Origin: Halomicrobium salinisoli
GTDB lineage: Archaea; Halobacteriota; Halobacteria; Halobacteriales; Haloarculaceae
DNA length: 64,000 nt
Direction: 5' to 3'
NCBI RefSeq assembly: GCF_020405185.1
Contig: NZ_CP084463.1
Location: forward strand, 2,914,001-2,978,000
The translations under genes and the position numbers were made by a program. The notes beneath the pieces are model-generated. The model saw only the letters and a program-made list of their open reading frames with translations, was not told the origin of the DNA and did no database searches. Shown piece by piece: positions 37,304-45,990 of the stretch (position 1 is the first letter of the stretch; each line of letters begins with the position of its first letter).

Positions 37304-37535
37304 CCCGTTGACGAACTCAAGCGCCGATACGACCGCGTGCCCCCGTCACCTTCGGTCCGGAATTCGGCCGGCGGACCGCTGGCCGGGCCCGTCTACAGCG
37401 CTGGCCGGTGCGGCCCGACGCCGGTCCGGACCGCTGACGTCCGCCGATGACACGGCTACCTTTATTACCCGACACGGAACAGTTACCTCCAACGCGAACT
37501 ACCTCTCCCAGTGACTCGTCTCCCCGGACTCGTGC

Positions 37536-40352
37536 ATGACTGACGACGACACGCCGTTCGACGACGCCGACGGCCGCCCCGACTACGGGCGCGTCCTGGT
37601 GGTCCTGCTCGCCCTCCTCGGCGTGGTCCTGGCGTCGACCGCGGTCCCCGCCCTCTCGCCTCAGGGGACGACCACCCCGGCCGAGGAACTGGTACCCCAG
37701 CCCCCGGACGTCGGAGACGCCGGCGGCGCCGGCAGCGGTGCGGGCAGCGGCGGCGGCGGCCTCGGCGCGCTGAATCCCGGCTCGCAGACTGACGTGGGCG
37801 GCGACCTCGGCGGCGAGAACGCCATGCGCTCCCAGAGCGCCGAGACCCACTTCGTCGTCCGATCGACCAGCGCGAGCTACTGGCGGACCGGCGCCTACGA
37901 CGTCTACGAGGGCGACGGATGGGCCCAGAGCGGCGAGCCGACGCCCGCCGACGGCGACCTGGGGGTCGCCGACGGCCGCGGCGAGGAGGTCCACTACCGC
38001 GTCCAGTTGAACCGCACGGCGACGGCGCTGCCGACCGTCTGGCGGCCGAGCCGCGTCTCCCGGAACGACGTCCTCGTCACCGACGGCGGCGCCGTCCGGG
38101 CCGAGGCGGCGCTGCCGGGCGGGACGGCGTACGACGGCGTCAGCTACGCCCCCCGGCGGGACCCCGACGCGCTCCGGACGGCCGGGACGGACTACCCCGA
38201 GGAGGTCCGAGAGCGGTACACCCGACTGCCCGCCAGCACCGACGGCCGGCTGAAGCCGTTCACCGACCAGCTGACGGACGACGCCGACAGCCCCTACGAG
38301 ACGGCCCGGACCGTCGAGAGCTGGCTGGAGGAGGAGAAGAACTACTCGCTGGAGGTGGACGAGCCCGGCGGCGACGACGTCGCCGGTCAGTTCGTCTTCG
38401 ACATGGAGGCGGGCTACTGCGAGTACTTCGCCACGTCGATGGTCGCCATGCTGCGCACGCAGGACGTCCCCGCCCGCTACGTCGTGGGCTACTCGACCGG
38501 CGAGCGGACGGGCGAGGACACCTACACCGTCCGCGGGATGAACGCCCACGCCTGGGTCGAGGTGTACTTCCCCGACCGCGGCTGGGTCCGGTTCGATCCG
38601 ACGCCCGGTCAGGAACGCCTCGAACAGGAGCGCGAATCCTTCCGGGAGCAGCGCAGCGGCGACTACGAGGCCACGGAGACGGGCAGCCCCGGCGAGGAGT
38701 TCAGCACGAACGGCAGCGACGCGGACGGAACGCCCGGGGAGAACGGGAGCGACGGGGACGGCGAGCCCGACGGATCGACGGACGGCGGCGACGGATCGAG
38801 CGGCGACGCGACGGACGACGGGGACCGCGAGCGGACCGTCGGCGAGTACACGGTGGGGCTCAACCGCTCGGCCGCGCCGGGCGCGCCGGTGACCGTCACC
38901 GTGACCCGGAACGGGCTGCCCGTCGGGGGCGCCATGGTGACGTTCAACGGCGAGCCCGTCGGCGTGACCGACCAGGACGGACAGGTGGTCGGCGAGGTGC
39001 CGTACGCGGAGTCGCTGCGGGTCGACGTGGACGGCGATGCCGTGCTGCGGGCCGACGCCGACGGCGACACCGAGGGAACGCCCGACGGGGTTGAGCTCTT
39101 TGACGTCGCGGCGGCCGGCGGTCCGGCGGCCGACCGCTTCTACGCGGCCGGCCAGGCCGGTGCCAACGCCACCTTCGACGTCGCGACGAACGCGACCCTC
39201 GCCGTGGACGGCGACGCCGTCACCGGCGGGGAAGTGACCGTCACCGCGACCGTCGACGGCGTCCCCGTCCGCCGCGCCGCGGTCCTGGTCGACGGAGAGC
39301 GGGTCGGCGAGACCGACGACGAGGGAGCGGCGACGGTCGCCCTCCCCGACGAGACCGGCGACGTGACGGTGCGGGTCGAGCGCGGCCCCGTCGCCGGCGA
39401 GCGGACGCTGACCCTGGCGGCGCTGAACGTCAGCGCGACGCCGACGGCGCCCGTCGCGCTCCCCGGTACCGGAGTCGTCGTCGAGGCGACCCTCGGGGAC
39501 GACCCGGTCGCGGGCGCGACCGTCACCGTCGCCGGCGAGCGGGTCGGCGAGACGAACGTCGACGGGCGGACGACCGCCCGGTTGCCGCTGGCGAACGCGG
39601 CCCGAATCGCCGTCGACGCCCACGGCCAGCGCGCCGAGCAGACCGTCGGCGGGCTCTTCGTTAACCTCGCCGGGACCCTCCTCGCCGCGCTGGCCGTCCT
39701 CGGCGGCGCGGTCCTGCTGACGCGGCGCTACGGGATCGATCCGGCGACGGTCCGGCGGGCCCTGCGGCGCGTCCCGGACCTGATCGCGACGGCGCTCGTG
39801 GCGCTCGGGGCCGTCGCCGACCGCGCGGTCGCGCGCCTGTGGGCGCGGGCCCTGCTGACCGCCGATCACCTGCGGTCGATGGTCGCCGGCCGCCGCTCGC
39901 CCGGGGACCTGCTCGACGCGCTGCGGGACTGGCTGGCGGCGCGACGCGCCGAGGTCCGGAGCGCCGCGGCCGGGGCCACGGCCGCCGCGGTCGGCGACGA
40001 CGGACCCGAGGGATCCCACGCGACCGTCCGCGAGGCGTGGGCCGAGTTCCTCGACGCCGTCTCGCTCCGGCGCCCGGGTACCCGCACGCCCGCCGCCATC
40101 GGGAGCCACGCCGTCGAGCGCGACGACCTGCCGTCCGACGCCGTCTGGACGCTGGTCGACGCCTTCCGCGCCGTCGAGTACGGCGACCGCGACCCGGACG
40201 AGCGCGTGCCCGAGGTGCGCGAGGCCGTCGCCGAGGTCCGGCGGACCGTCGAGCGCCGCGAGGGCGGCGAGGACGCGACCGGGCGCACCGCCGGCGACGC
40301 CGACGGCGTCGACGACTCGCCGGCGGGGGCCGACGCGGGGGTGGCCGACTGA
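37536..40352 (+). CDS. membrane-anchored transglutaminase-like protein (TgpA/DUF4129 type)
   Basis: A 938-residue protein. One N-terminal helix (residues 22-40) leads to a large outside region with a transglutaminase-like core: Cys295 (AGYCEYFATS), His338 (NAHAWVEVYF) and Asp354 (RFDPTPG). Then come an acidic Gly/Asp/Ser linker and three or four Ig-like repeats (for example GAMVTFNGEPVGVTD and GATVTVAGERVGETN). A second helix lies near residues 709-731, and a cytoplasmic DUF4129-like tail follows. It is first in an operon with DUF7269, DUF58 and DUF7519 genes, joined by 4-base or shorter overlaps. In bacteria such proteins accompany MoxR/DUF58 systems; the substrate here is unknown. Confidence 0.85.
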   Translation: MTDDDTPFDDADGRPDYGRVLVVLLALLGVVLASTAVPALSPQGTTTPAEELVPQPPDVGDAGGAGSGAGSGGGGLGALNPGSQTDVGGDLGGENAMRSQSAETHFVVRSTSASYWRTGAYDVYEGDGWAQSGEPTPADGDLGVADGRGEEVHYRVQLNRTATALPTVWRPSRVSRNDVLVTDGGAVRAEAALPGGTAYDGVSYAPRRDPDALRTAGTDYPEEVRERYTRLPASTDGRLKPFTDQLTDDADSPYETARTVESWLEEEKNYSLEVDEPGGDDVAGQFVFDMEAGYCEYFATSMVAMLRTQDVPARYVVGYSTGERTGEDTYTVRGMNAHAWVEVYFPDRGWVRFDPTPGQERLEQERESFREQRSGDYEATETGSPGEEFSTNGSDADGTPGENGSDGDGEPDGSTDGGDGSSGDATDDGDRERTVGEYTVGLNRSAAPGAPVTVTVTRNGLPVGGAMVTFNGEPVGVTDQDGQVVGEVPYAESLRVDVDGDAVLRADADGDTEGTPDGVELFDVAAAGGPAADRFYAAGQAGANATFDVATNATLAVDGDAVTGGEVTVTATVDGVPVRRAAVLVDGERVGETDDEGAATVALPDETGDVTVRVERGPVAGERTLTLAALNVSATPTAPVALPGTGVVVEATLGDDPVAGATVTVAGERVGETNVDGRTTARLPLANAARIAVDAHGQRAEQTVGGLFVNLAGTLLAALAVLGGAVLLTRRYGIDPATVRRALRRVPDLIATALVALGAVADRAVARLWARALLTADHLRSMVAGRRSPGDLLDALRDWLAARRAEVRSAAAGATAAAVGDDGPEGSHATVREAWAEFLDAVSLRRPGTRTPAAIGSHAVERDDLPSDAVWTLVDAFRAVEYGDRDPDERVPEVREAVAEVRRTVERREGGEDATGRTAGDADGVDDSPAGADAGVAD

Positions 40353-41047
40353 TGCGGACCCGCGTGGCCCTGTTCGGGGCGCTGGGCGCCGCCGCGACGC
40401 TCGCCGCGGCCGTCCTCCTGTTCGCGCCCGACCTCGCGCTGGGTCTGCCAGCGGTCGAGGCCCTGGCGCGGCCGTTCACGGGGAGCGGCCGGGGGACTGC
40501 GCTGCTCCTGGGCAGCGCCCTTGTCGGCCTGTACCTGACGTGGGCGGCCCGGACCGCCGCCCGCACGGACTCGCCTGACCGGGACCCGGACGCGTTCGAC
40601 GAGGCGGTCGCGGCGCCGCCCGAGGACGCCACGGCGCGTCTCGGGCGGGCCGTCGCCGGCGACCTGGACGAACTGGTCGATGCGGCCGCCGACGGCGACC
40701 GGGGCGCCGTCGAGGCCGTCCGGCAGCGCCTGCACAGGGTGGCCGCGACCGCCCACGCCCGGGCGGCCGGCGTCGATCGCGACGAGGCACGGGACGCGGT
40801 CCGCGAGGGGCGGTGGACCGACGACCGCACCGCGGCGGCGTTCCTGGCCGACGGGGATCCGGACCACCCCGTCTGGTCGCGCCTGCTCCTGTGGCTCGAC
40901 CCCGGTCGGGAGCGCCGCCGCCGAATCGAGCGGACCGTCGCCGCGACCGAGCGGCTGGCCGCCTCCGTGCGGACGCCCGGCTGGGACGGGGCGGCCGACG
41001 GGGACGGCGACAGCGCGGTCGGCGGCGAGGAGGGGATCGCCGGATGA
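40352..41047 (+). CDS. DUF7269-like membrane protein of the transglutaminase-DUF58 operon
   Basis: A 231-residue protein with two helices near the N-terminus (about residues 5-30 and 48-66) and a charged helical cytoplasmic domain (LHRVAATAHARAAGVDRDEA). It sits in a TGATG junction with the transglutaminase gene and an ATGA junction with the DUF58 gene. The assignment to DUF7269 is from position and general look. Function unknown. Confidence 0.65.
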   Translation: MRTRVALFGALGAAATLAAAVLLFAPDLALGLPAVEALARPFTGSGRGTALLLGSALVGLYLTWAARTAARTDSPDRDPDAFDEAVAAPPEDATARLGRAVAGDLDELVDAAADGDRGAVEAVRQRLHRVAATAHARAAGVDRDEARDAVREGRWTDDRTAAAFLADGDPDHPVWSRLLLWLDPGRERRRRIERTVAATERLAASVRTPGWDGAADGDGDSAVGGEEGIAG

Positions 41048-42453
41048 CGACGCGCCGCGTCCGCCGGTGGGGGATGGCGCTCGTCGGAACGCTGACGCTG
41101 GTGAGCGTCGCGCTGCTGGCCGCGGAGCCGTTCCTGCTCGCCGCGACGGCCGTCCCGCTGGCGTACGTCCTCCACGGCGCGCTCGCGCGCGTGCCCCCCG
41201 AGGTCGATCTGCGGGCCCGCCGGCGCGTCGAGACGGCGGAGCCGACGCCGGGCGAGCCCGTCCGCGTGACGCTGACCGTCGAGAACGCCGGCGACCGGGC
41301 GCTGACCGACGTCCGCGTCGTCGACGGCGTCCCCGAGGAGCTGGTCGTCGTCGACGGGTCGCCGCGGGGCTGCCGGTCGCTCCGGCCGGGCGAGTCCGCC
41401 GAGGTCACCTACGAACTCGTCGCCAAGCGCGGGAGCTACGCCTTCGGGGACCCCGTCGTCCGCGTGCGCCCGCTGGCGGCCACGGCGATCGCGACCGCCG
41501 AGGTCACGGCCGAGGGGGCGACCTCGCTGACCAGCGCGACGGCCGTCGACGACGCGCCCCCGTCGGACGCGACGCTGCCGCGGGCGGGCACCCAGCCCAG
41601 CGACGGCGGCGGCAGCGGCGTCGAGTTCCACGCCACCCGCGAGTACCAGCACGGCGACCCCGTCAACCGGATCGACTGGCGCCGCTACGCCAAGGCCGGC
41701 GAGCTGACGACCGTCGAGTACCGCCGGGAGCAGTCAGTCCGGACCGTCGTCGTCGTCGACGCCCGCCCGGTCGCGTGCGTGACGCCCGAACCCGGCTACC
41801 CGACCGGTGCCGAACTGGCCGCCTACGCCGCCGAGCGAATGCTGGCCGCACTGGGGCGGGGGAGCGCCGTCGCCAGCGTCGCCGCCGTCGGCCTCGCCGA
41901 CGAGGACGTGCCCGGCGGCCGCGACCCGGACGGCCTCGCGTGGGTCGACGCCGCCGGCGCCGCCGACCCGCGCGCCGCCCGCCTGTTCGACGGCGTCGGG
42001 AACGCCGCCACGCGGGCCGCGCGGACCCCGGGGCACGAGCGGGGCGCCCGGAAGACCGGGACGGACGCGGGCGCGACGACGGACGCGGACGACGCGACCG
42101 GCGCGTCGGCCCCTGCCGACCGGGCGGCCGCCACGGACGGCGGGGCGACGGACCTCGACGACGCCATCGAGGCGCTGCTGGCCCGCCTCCCGCCGACCGC
42201 GCAGGTGGTGGTCTGCTCGCCCCTGCTGGACGACTGGCCGGTCGACCTCGTCGGGAGCCTCGCCGCGCGGGGGTACCCGGCGACCGTCGTCAGCCCGGAC
42301 GTGACGCGGGGCGAGACGGTCGGCCAGCGGGTCGCGGCGGCGGAGCGAGCGTTCCGGCTGGAGGCGGTCGAACTGGCCGGCGCGAGCGCCGTCGACTGGG
42401 ACCTCGACCGATCCATCGACGTCGCCCTCCGGGCGTCGGGGGTGGTGCGGTGA
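41044..42453 (+). CDS. DUF58 domain protein
   Basis: A 469-residue protein. Two N-terminal helices precede an Ig-like CARDB-type region (VRVTLTVENAGDRALTDVRV), then the DUF58 motif GVEFHATREYQHGDPVNRID followed by WRRYAKAGELTTVEYRRE, and a von Willebrand A-like fold starting at VVVVDARP. DUF58 proteins are partners of MoxR AAA ATPases. A low-complexity Ala/Thr/Asp insert lies at about residues 325-375. ATGA overlap with the gene before and GTGA overlap with the gene after. Confidence 0.87.
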   Translation: MTTRRVRRWGMALVGTLTLVSVALLAAEPFLLAATAVPLAYVLHGALARVPPEVDLRARRRVETAEPTPGEPVRVTLTVENAGDRALTDVRVVDGVPEELVVVDGSPRGCRSLRPGESAEVTYELVAKRGSYAFGDPVVRVRPLAATAIATAEVTAEGATSLTSATAVDDAPPSDATLPRAGTQPSDGGGSGVEFHATREYQHGDPVNRIDWRRYAKAGELTTVEYRREQSVRTVVVVDARPVACVTPEPGYPTGAELAAYAAERMLAALGRGSAVASVAAVGLADEDVPGGRDPDGLAWVDAAGAADPRAARLFDGVGNAATRAARTPGHERGARKTGTDAGATTDADDATGASAPADRAAATDGGATDLDDAIEALLARLPPTAQVVVCSPLLDDWPVDLVGSLAARGYPATVVSPDVTRGETVGQRVAAAERAFRLEAVELAGASAVDWDLDRSIDVALRASGVVR

Positions 42454-44060
42454 CCGACCTCGACGCGGCGGACGACGCGCGGCCGACCCGGGCGAGCACG
42501 GCCGTCGCGGCGGCCGTCGCCGTCGCGGCCGCGGCGGCGCTGGTCCTGCAGGCGGGCGTCGCGACGCCGGCCGCGCTCGGGGCCACCGGAGCGGTCCTGA
42601 TGGCCCTGCTCGTCCGGGCCGCGGCCGACCAGCGCCGGGCGGCGGGATCGGCCGTCGCCTCGCTGCTGGTGCTCCCAGTCGGCGCCGGCATCGCCGCGGC
42701 GACGGCCGGGACGCTGCTGGTGCTCTCGGGGACGCTGTTCCCGGTCCCCTCGGCGGAACAGCTCCCGGGCACGGTCGTGCGGATGGTGGCCCAGGCGATG
42801 GTCGTCGTCGGGGGCGTGACGGCCGTGTTCGGCGCCGGACTGACTGCGGTCGGCCGGCCGCAGCGGGCCGACGTCGAACGGGCCGCGGGCGCGGCCCTGG
42901 CGACGACGCTCGTCCCGCTCGGACTGGGCCTGGTCGGCGTCGTCACCGGACTGCTCGCGCTCGCTGCCGAGTCCGGCCGGAGCGCCGACCTCGGCGGCGG
43001 TCTCGCCGGCGCTGTGGGCGGATTCTCCGAGGCAGTGCTGTACCCGTCTCCCGTCCGGCCGCACCTCGCTACCTTCCTCGCGCTGGTCGGTGCGGCGACG
43101 TACCTGGGCGCGAAGGCCGTCGCCGCGCTGCCGGTCACCGAACTCGTCGCCGACCGGGAGACGGCCGCGTCGGTCGAGCGCGGCCAGCGGCGCCTGGCCG
43201 AGGTCGGACTGGCCGCGCTGGCGCCCGTCCCCGTCGTCGGCCTGTTCGAGTTCGCGCTGGGAGCGGAGGGGCTGGCCTCGCTGCTGCCCGCCGTCGCGTT
43301 CGACGGGCTGACGGTCCTCACGACCCTCCGCGGGCTCCGCTCGCTGGCGCTGTGGACGGCGCTGGCCGCGCTGGTCGTCCTCGCCGGCGTGGCCGCTCTC
43401 CGACGGGCCGCGCGGACGCCGGGCGAGCGCGTCGGTGACGTCCTCGCGCCGCTGGTCGTCGGAACCGCGGCGACGCTGGTCGCGGCCGCGGTCGCCGGCC
43501 CCGCCGTCGACGGCGCCGTCCAGTGGGTCGCCGGGACCCTCCCGGGGGCCATCGGCGAGCAGTTCGACCTGATCGCCGGACGGCTGGTCGAGGCCATCGG
43601 CGCGCGCGCCATCGCGCTCGCCGCGGTCGGAGTCACGGGGCTGGCGACCGGCGTCGTGCTGACCGGACTCTGGCTCGTGATGTCCCTCGGCTACGTCGAC
43701 GACCGCACCGCGGGCGTCACCGTCGCCAGCGGCACCCTCTTCGCCGCCGCGGCCTTCGCCGGCGTCCTCTCGGTCGACCCGCTCGTCGTCCTCGGCGCGC
43801 TGGTCGCCGCCGTCGTCGTCTGGGACGTCGGCGAGTTCGGCGCCACGCTCGGCGCGGAGGTCGGCCGGCACGCGGACACCCGCCGGACGGAACTGGTCCA
43901 CGCCGGCGGCACGCTCGCCGTCGGCGGGGCCGGCGCCGGGGTCGCTCTCCTCCTCGCCGACGCCGGCGTCGACGCGGCCGCCGTCTCCGGCGGTACGGTC
44001 GCGCTGGGGCTGCTGGTCGGCCTCGCCGGTCTCCTGTCGCTCGTCGTGGCGCTCCGGTAA
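42450..44060 (+). CDS. polytopic membrane protein (DUF7519-like) closing the operon
   Basis: A 536-residue protein with about 12-14 hydrophobic segments and few polar loops. The GTG at 42450 overlaps the DUF58 stop. No transporter motif is recognised. Position as the last gene of the transglutaminase-DUF7269-DUF58 operon suggests a membrane scaffold or channel for that system. The domain name is a suggestion from genomic context. Confidence 0.65.
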   Translation: MTDLDAADDARPTRASTAVAAAVAVAAAAALVLQAGVATPAALGATGAVLMALLVRAAADQRRAAGSAVASLLVLPVGAGIAAATAGTLLVLSGTLFPVPSAEQLPGTVVRMVAQAMVVVGGVTAVFGAGLTAVGRPQRADVERAAGAALATTLVPLGLGLVGVVTGLLALAAESGRSADLGGGLAGAVGGFSEAVLYPSPVRPHLATFLALVGAATYLGAKAVAALPVTELVADRETAASVERGQRRLAEVGLAALAPVPVVGLFEFALGAEGLASLLPAVAFDGLTVLTTLRGLRSLALWTALAALVVLAGVAALRRAARTPGERVGDVLAPLVVGTAATLVAAAVAGPAVDGAVQWVAGTLPGAIGEQFDLIAGRLVEAIGARAIALAAVGVTGLATGVVLTGLWLVMSLGYVDDRTAGVTVASGTLFAAAAFAGVLSVDPLVVLGALVAAVVVWDVGEFGATLGAEVGRHADTRRTELVHAGGTLAVGGAGAGVALLLADAGVDAAAVSGGTVALGLLVGLAGLLSLVVALR

Positions 44061-44112
44061 CGGTCCGGAGGCGCGACAGACGTTTCTCCGGCAGACCCCT
44101 ACGTCCGATGAC

Positions 44113-44907
44113 ATGGATCGGAACCAGGCCGAGTCCGACCGGGCGGAGACAGACCGGGCCGAGGACGACGCGACGGACGCCGGTCAGGCCGAGATCGACT
44201 CCGGAGCGTCCGACTCGGAGGGCTTCGATCCGACGACGCCCGAGGCGCGCGAGATCGGCCGCGACATGGTCGACGACAGCTCGGGCCTCGGATCGGTCGT
44301 CGCCCACCTCTACCGCGGCGAGGTGGACCGCGCGGTCAACTGGCGGGGTCGGCTCGACTCGACGACCAACTGGGCGGTGACGATCATCGGCGCCATCCTG
44401 GCCTACGCCTTCTCCAGCGACGAGGTCGCCCACTCGATCATCCTCGTGGCGATGGTCATCGGGACCGTCTTCCTGTGGATCGAGGCGCGGCGGTTCCAGC
44501 ACTACGACATCTGGCGCTCGCGGGTGCGCTCCATGCAGGAGAACCTGTTCGCCGAGGCGCTGGACCCGTCACAGGGCGTCGAGCAGCGCGACTGGCGCCG
44601 CCAGCTCAGCGAGGACTACCGGCGGCCGGCGACGAAGATGCCGCTGCACAGCGCGCTCGCCCACCGGCTCCGGCGGGTGTACCTGCCGCTCCTGCTCGGG
44701 CTCCTGCTCGTGTGGCTGTTCCGCCTGCACGGCGCCGACGGCCCGCTCGTCCCCGCGGCCAGTGTCAGCGGGACGCCCGGCTGGGTCGTCGTGGCCGCGG
44801 TCGGCGTCGCCTACGCCGCCCTCCTGGCGCTGGCGCTCGTGCCGGACGCCGACGCCCCGACCGAGACCGACGGCGACCTCGACCGCGGCGACCTCGACCA
44901 CGACTGA
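44113..44907 (+). CDS. DUF2270 membrane protein
   Basis: A 264-residue protein. It has an acidic N-terminal 55 residues, then GRLDSTTNWAVTIIGAILAY and WIEARRFQHYDIWRSRVR, which are hallmarks of DUF2270, with four membrane helices in two pairs. It starts 52 bases after the preceding operon and is convergent with the MoxR gene. Function unknown. Confidence 0.82.
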   Translation: MDRNQAESDRAETDRAEDDATDAGQAEIDSGASDSEGFDPTTPEAREIGRDMVDDSSGLGSVVAHLYRGEVDRAVNWRGRLDSTTNWAVTIIGAILAYAFSSDEVAHSIILVAMVIGTVFLWIEARRFQHYDIWRSRVRSMQENLFAEALDPSQGVEQRDWRRQLSEDYRRPATKMPLHSALAHRLRRVYLPLLLGLLLVWLFRLHGADGPLVPAASVSGTPGWVVVAAVGVAYAALLALALVPDADAPTETDGDLDRGDLDHD

Positions 44908-44940
44908 TCGGCCGTGGATCGTGACGCCGCGGCTGACCCG

Positions 44941-45894
44941 TCAGGGCGAGACGGCGGGCACCTCGACGCGGTCGAGCACGTCGGCGACCACGTCGGCGGG
45001 GTCGACCTCGCGGACGCTGGCGTCGGCCGTGAGGACGAGGCGGTGGGCGAACACGTCCTCCGCGACGCCGACGACGTCCTCCGGGACGACGTAGTCCCGG
45101 CCCTCGATCACGGCGCGGGCGCGGGCGGCCTCGAACAGCCGCTGGACGCCCCGGGGCGAGACGCCCACGTCGACGCGCTCGTCCCGCCGGGTCGCTCGCC
45201 CGAGTTCGACCACGTAGTCCCGGACCTTGCCGTCGACGCGGACCGACTCGGCGACCCGCTGGAGGTCGGCGATGCGGTCGCCCTCGACGACGGTGGTCAC
45301 GCCGGGCGCCTGCGCGGTGCGGTCGGCCCGCCGGTCGATCAGCTCCCGCTCGCCCTCGAAGTCGGGGTAGCCCATCGCGGTCTTGACGACGAAGCGGTCG
45401 CGCTGGGCCTCCGGCAGCCCGAAGGTGCCCTCCTGCTCGACGGGATTCTGCGTCGCGATGACGAAGAACGGCTCGGGTAGCTCGTGGGTCTCGCCGTCGA
45501 CGGTGACCTGGCCCTCGCCCATCGCCTCCAGCAGGGCGGCCTGGGTCTTCGGCGGCGCGCGGTTGATCTCGTCGGCGAGGACGACGTTCGCGAAGATCGG
45601 TCCCGGCGCGAACTCGAAGGTCCCCGCCCCCTCGTCGTAGACGTTCGAGCCCGTGATGTCCGCGGGCAGCAGGTCCGGCGTGAACTGGATCCGCCGGAAG
45701 GAGAGGTCCAGCGCGTCGGCGAAGCTCCGGGCCGTCAGCGTCTTCCCCGTACCGGGGACGTCCTCCAGCAGGACGTGCCCGCGGGCGAGAATCCCGGTGA
45801 GGACGGCTTCGAGGAACTCGTCGTCGGCGATGACCGCGCTCCCGACCGCGTCGAGGATCTCGTCGCACGCCTCGGCGGCCGTCTCGTGATCCAT
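44941..45894 (-). CDS. MoxR family AAA+ ATPase
   Basis: A 317-residue ATPase with Walker A VPGTGKT (residues 46-52) and Walker B VVLADEIN (Asp108-Glu109). ATQNPVEQEGTFGLPEAQRDRF is the diagnostic sensor region of the MoxR subgroup, given here in two parts: ATQNPVEQEGTF and GLPEAQRDRF. Such ATPases act as chaperones that activate or assemble partner proteins, usually with a DUF58/VWA protein. Here it is on the opposite strand and convergent to the DUF58 operon, separated by the DUF2270 gene, so its expression is independent. Confidence 0.92.
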   Translation of the reverse strand: MDHETAAEACDEILDAVGSAVIADDEFLEAVLTGILARGHVLLEDVPGTGKTLTARSFADALDLSFRRIQFTPDLLPADITGSNVYDEGAGTFEFAPGPIFANVVLADEINRAPPKTQAALLEAMGEGQVTVDGETHELPEPFFVIATQNPVEQEGTFGLPEAQRDRFVVKTAMGYPDFEGERELIDRRADRTAQAPGVTTVVEGDRIADLQRVAESVRVDGKVRDYVVELGRATRRDERVDVGVSPRGVQRLFEAARARAVIEGRDYVVPEDVVGVAEDVFAHRLVLTADASVREVDPADVVADVLDRVEVPAVSP

Positions 45895-45990
45895 ACCGGG
45901 GCCTGGGGGGCCTCGGTCTAATAACCTGCGAGGGCGCGCTCCGAAGAAAAGCCGGCGACGGTCGGCGCGCGATACCCCGTCCGGGACCGA

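Noticed and set aside
37317..40109. Minus-strand open frame of 930 codons opposite the transglutaminase gene
   Set aside because: The plus-strand frame has catalytic Cys, His and Asp in order; the antisense frame shows no domain and has Arg/Gly/Asp bias.
40680..42449. Long upstream extension of the DUF7519-like frame
   Set aside because: The extension runs antiregister through the DUF7269 and DUF58 genes and is Arg/Pro-rich; the GTG at 42450 in a GTGA overlap is the natural start.
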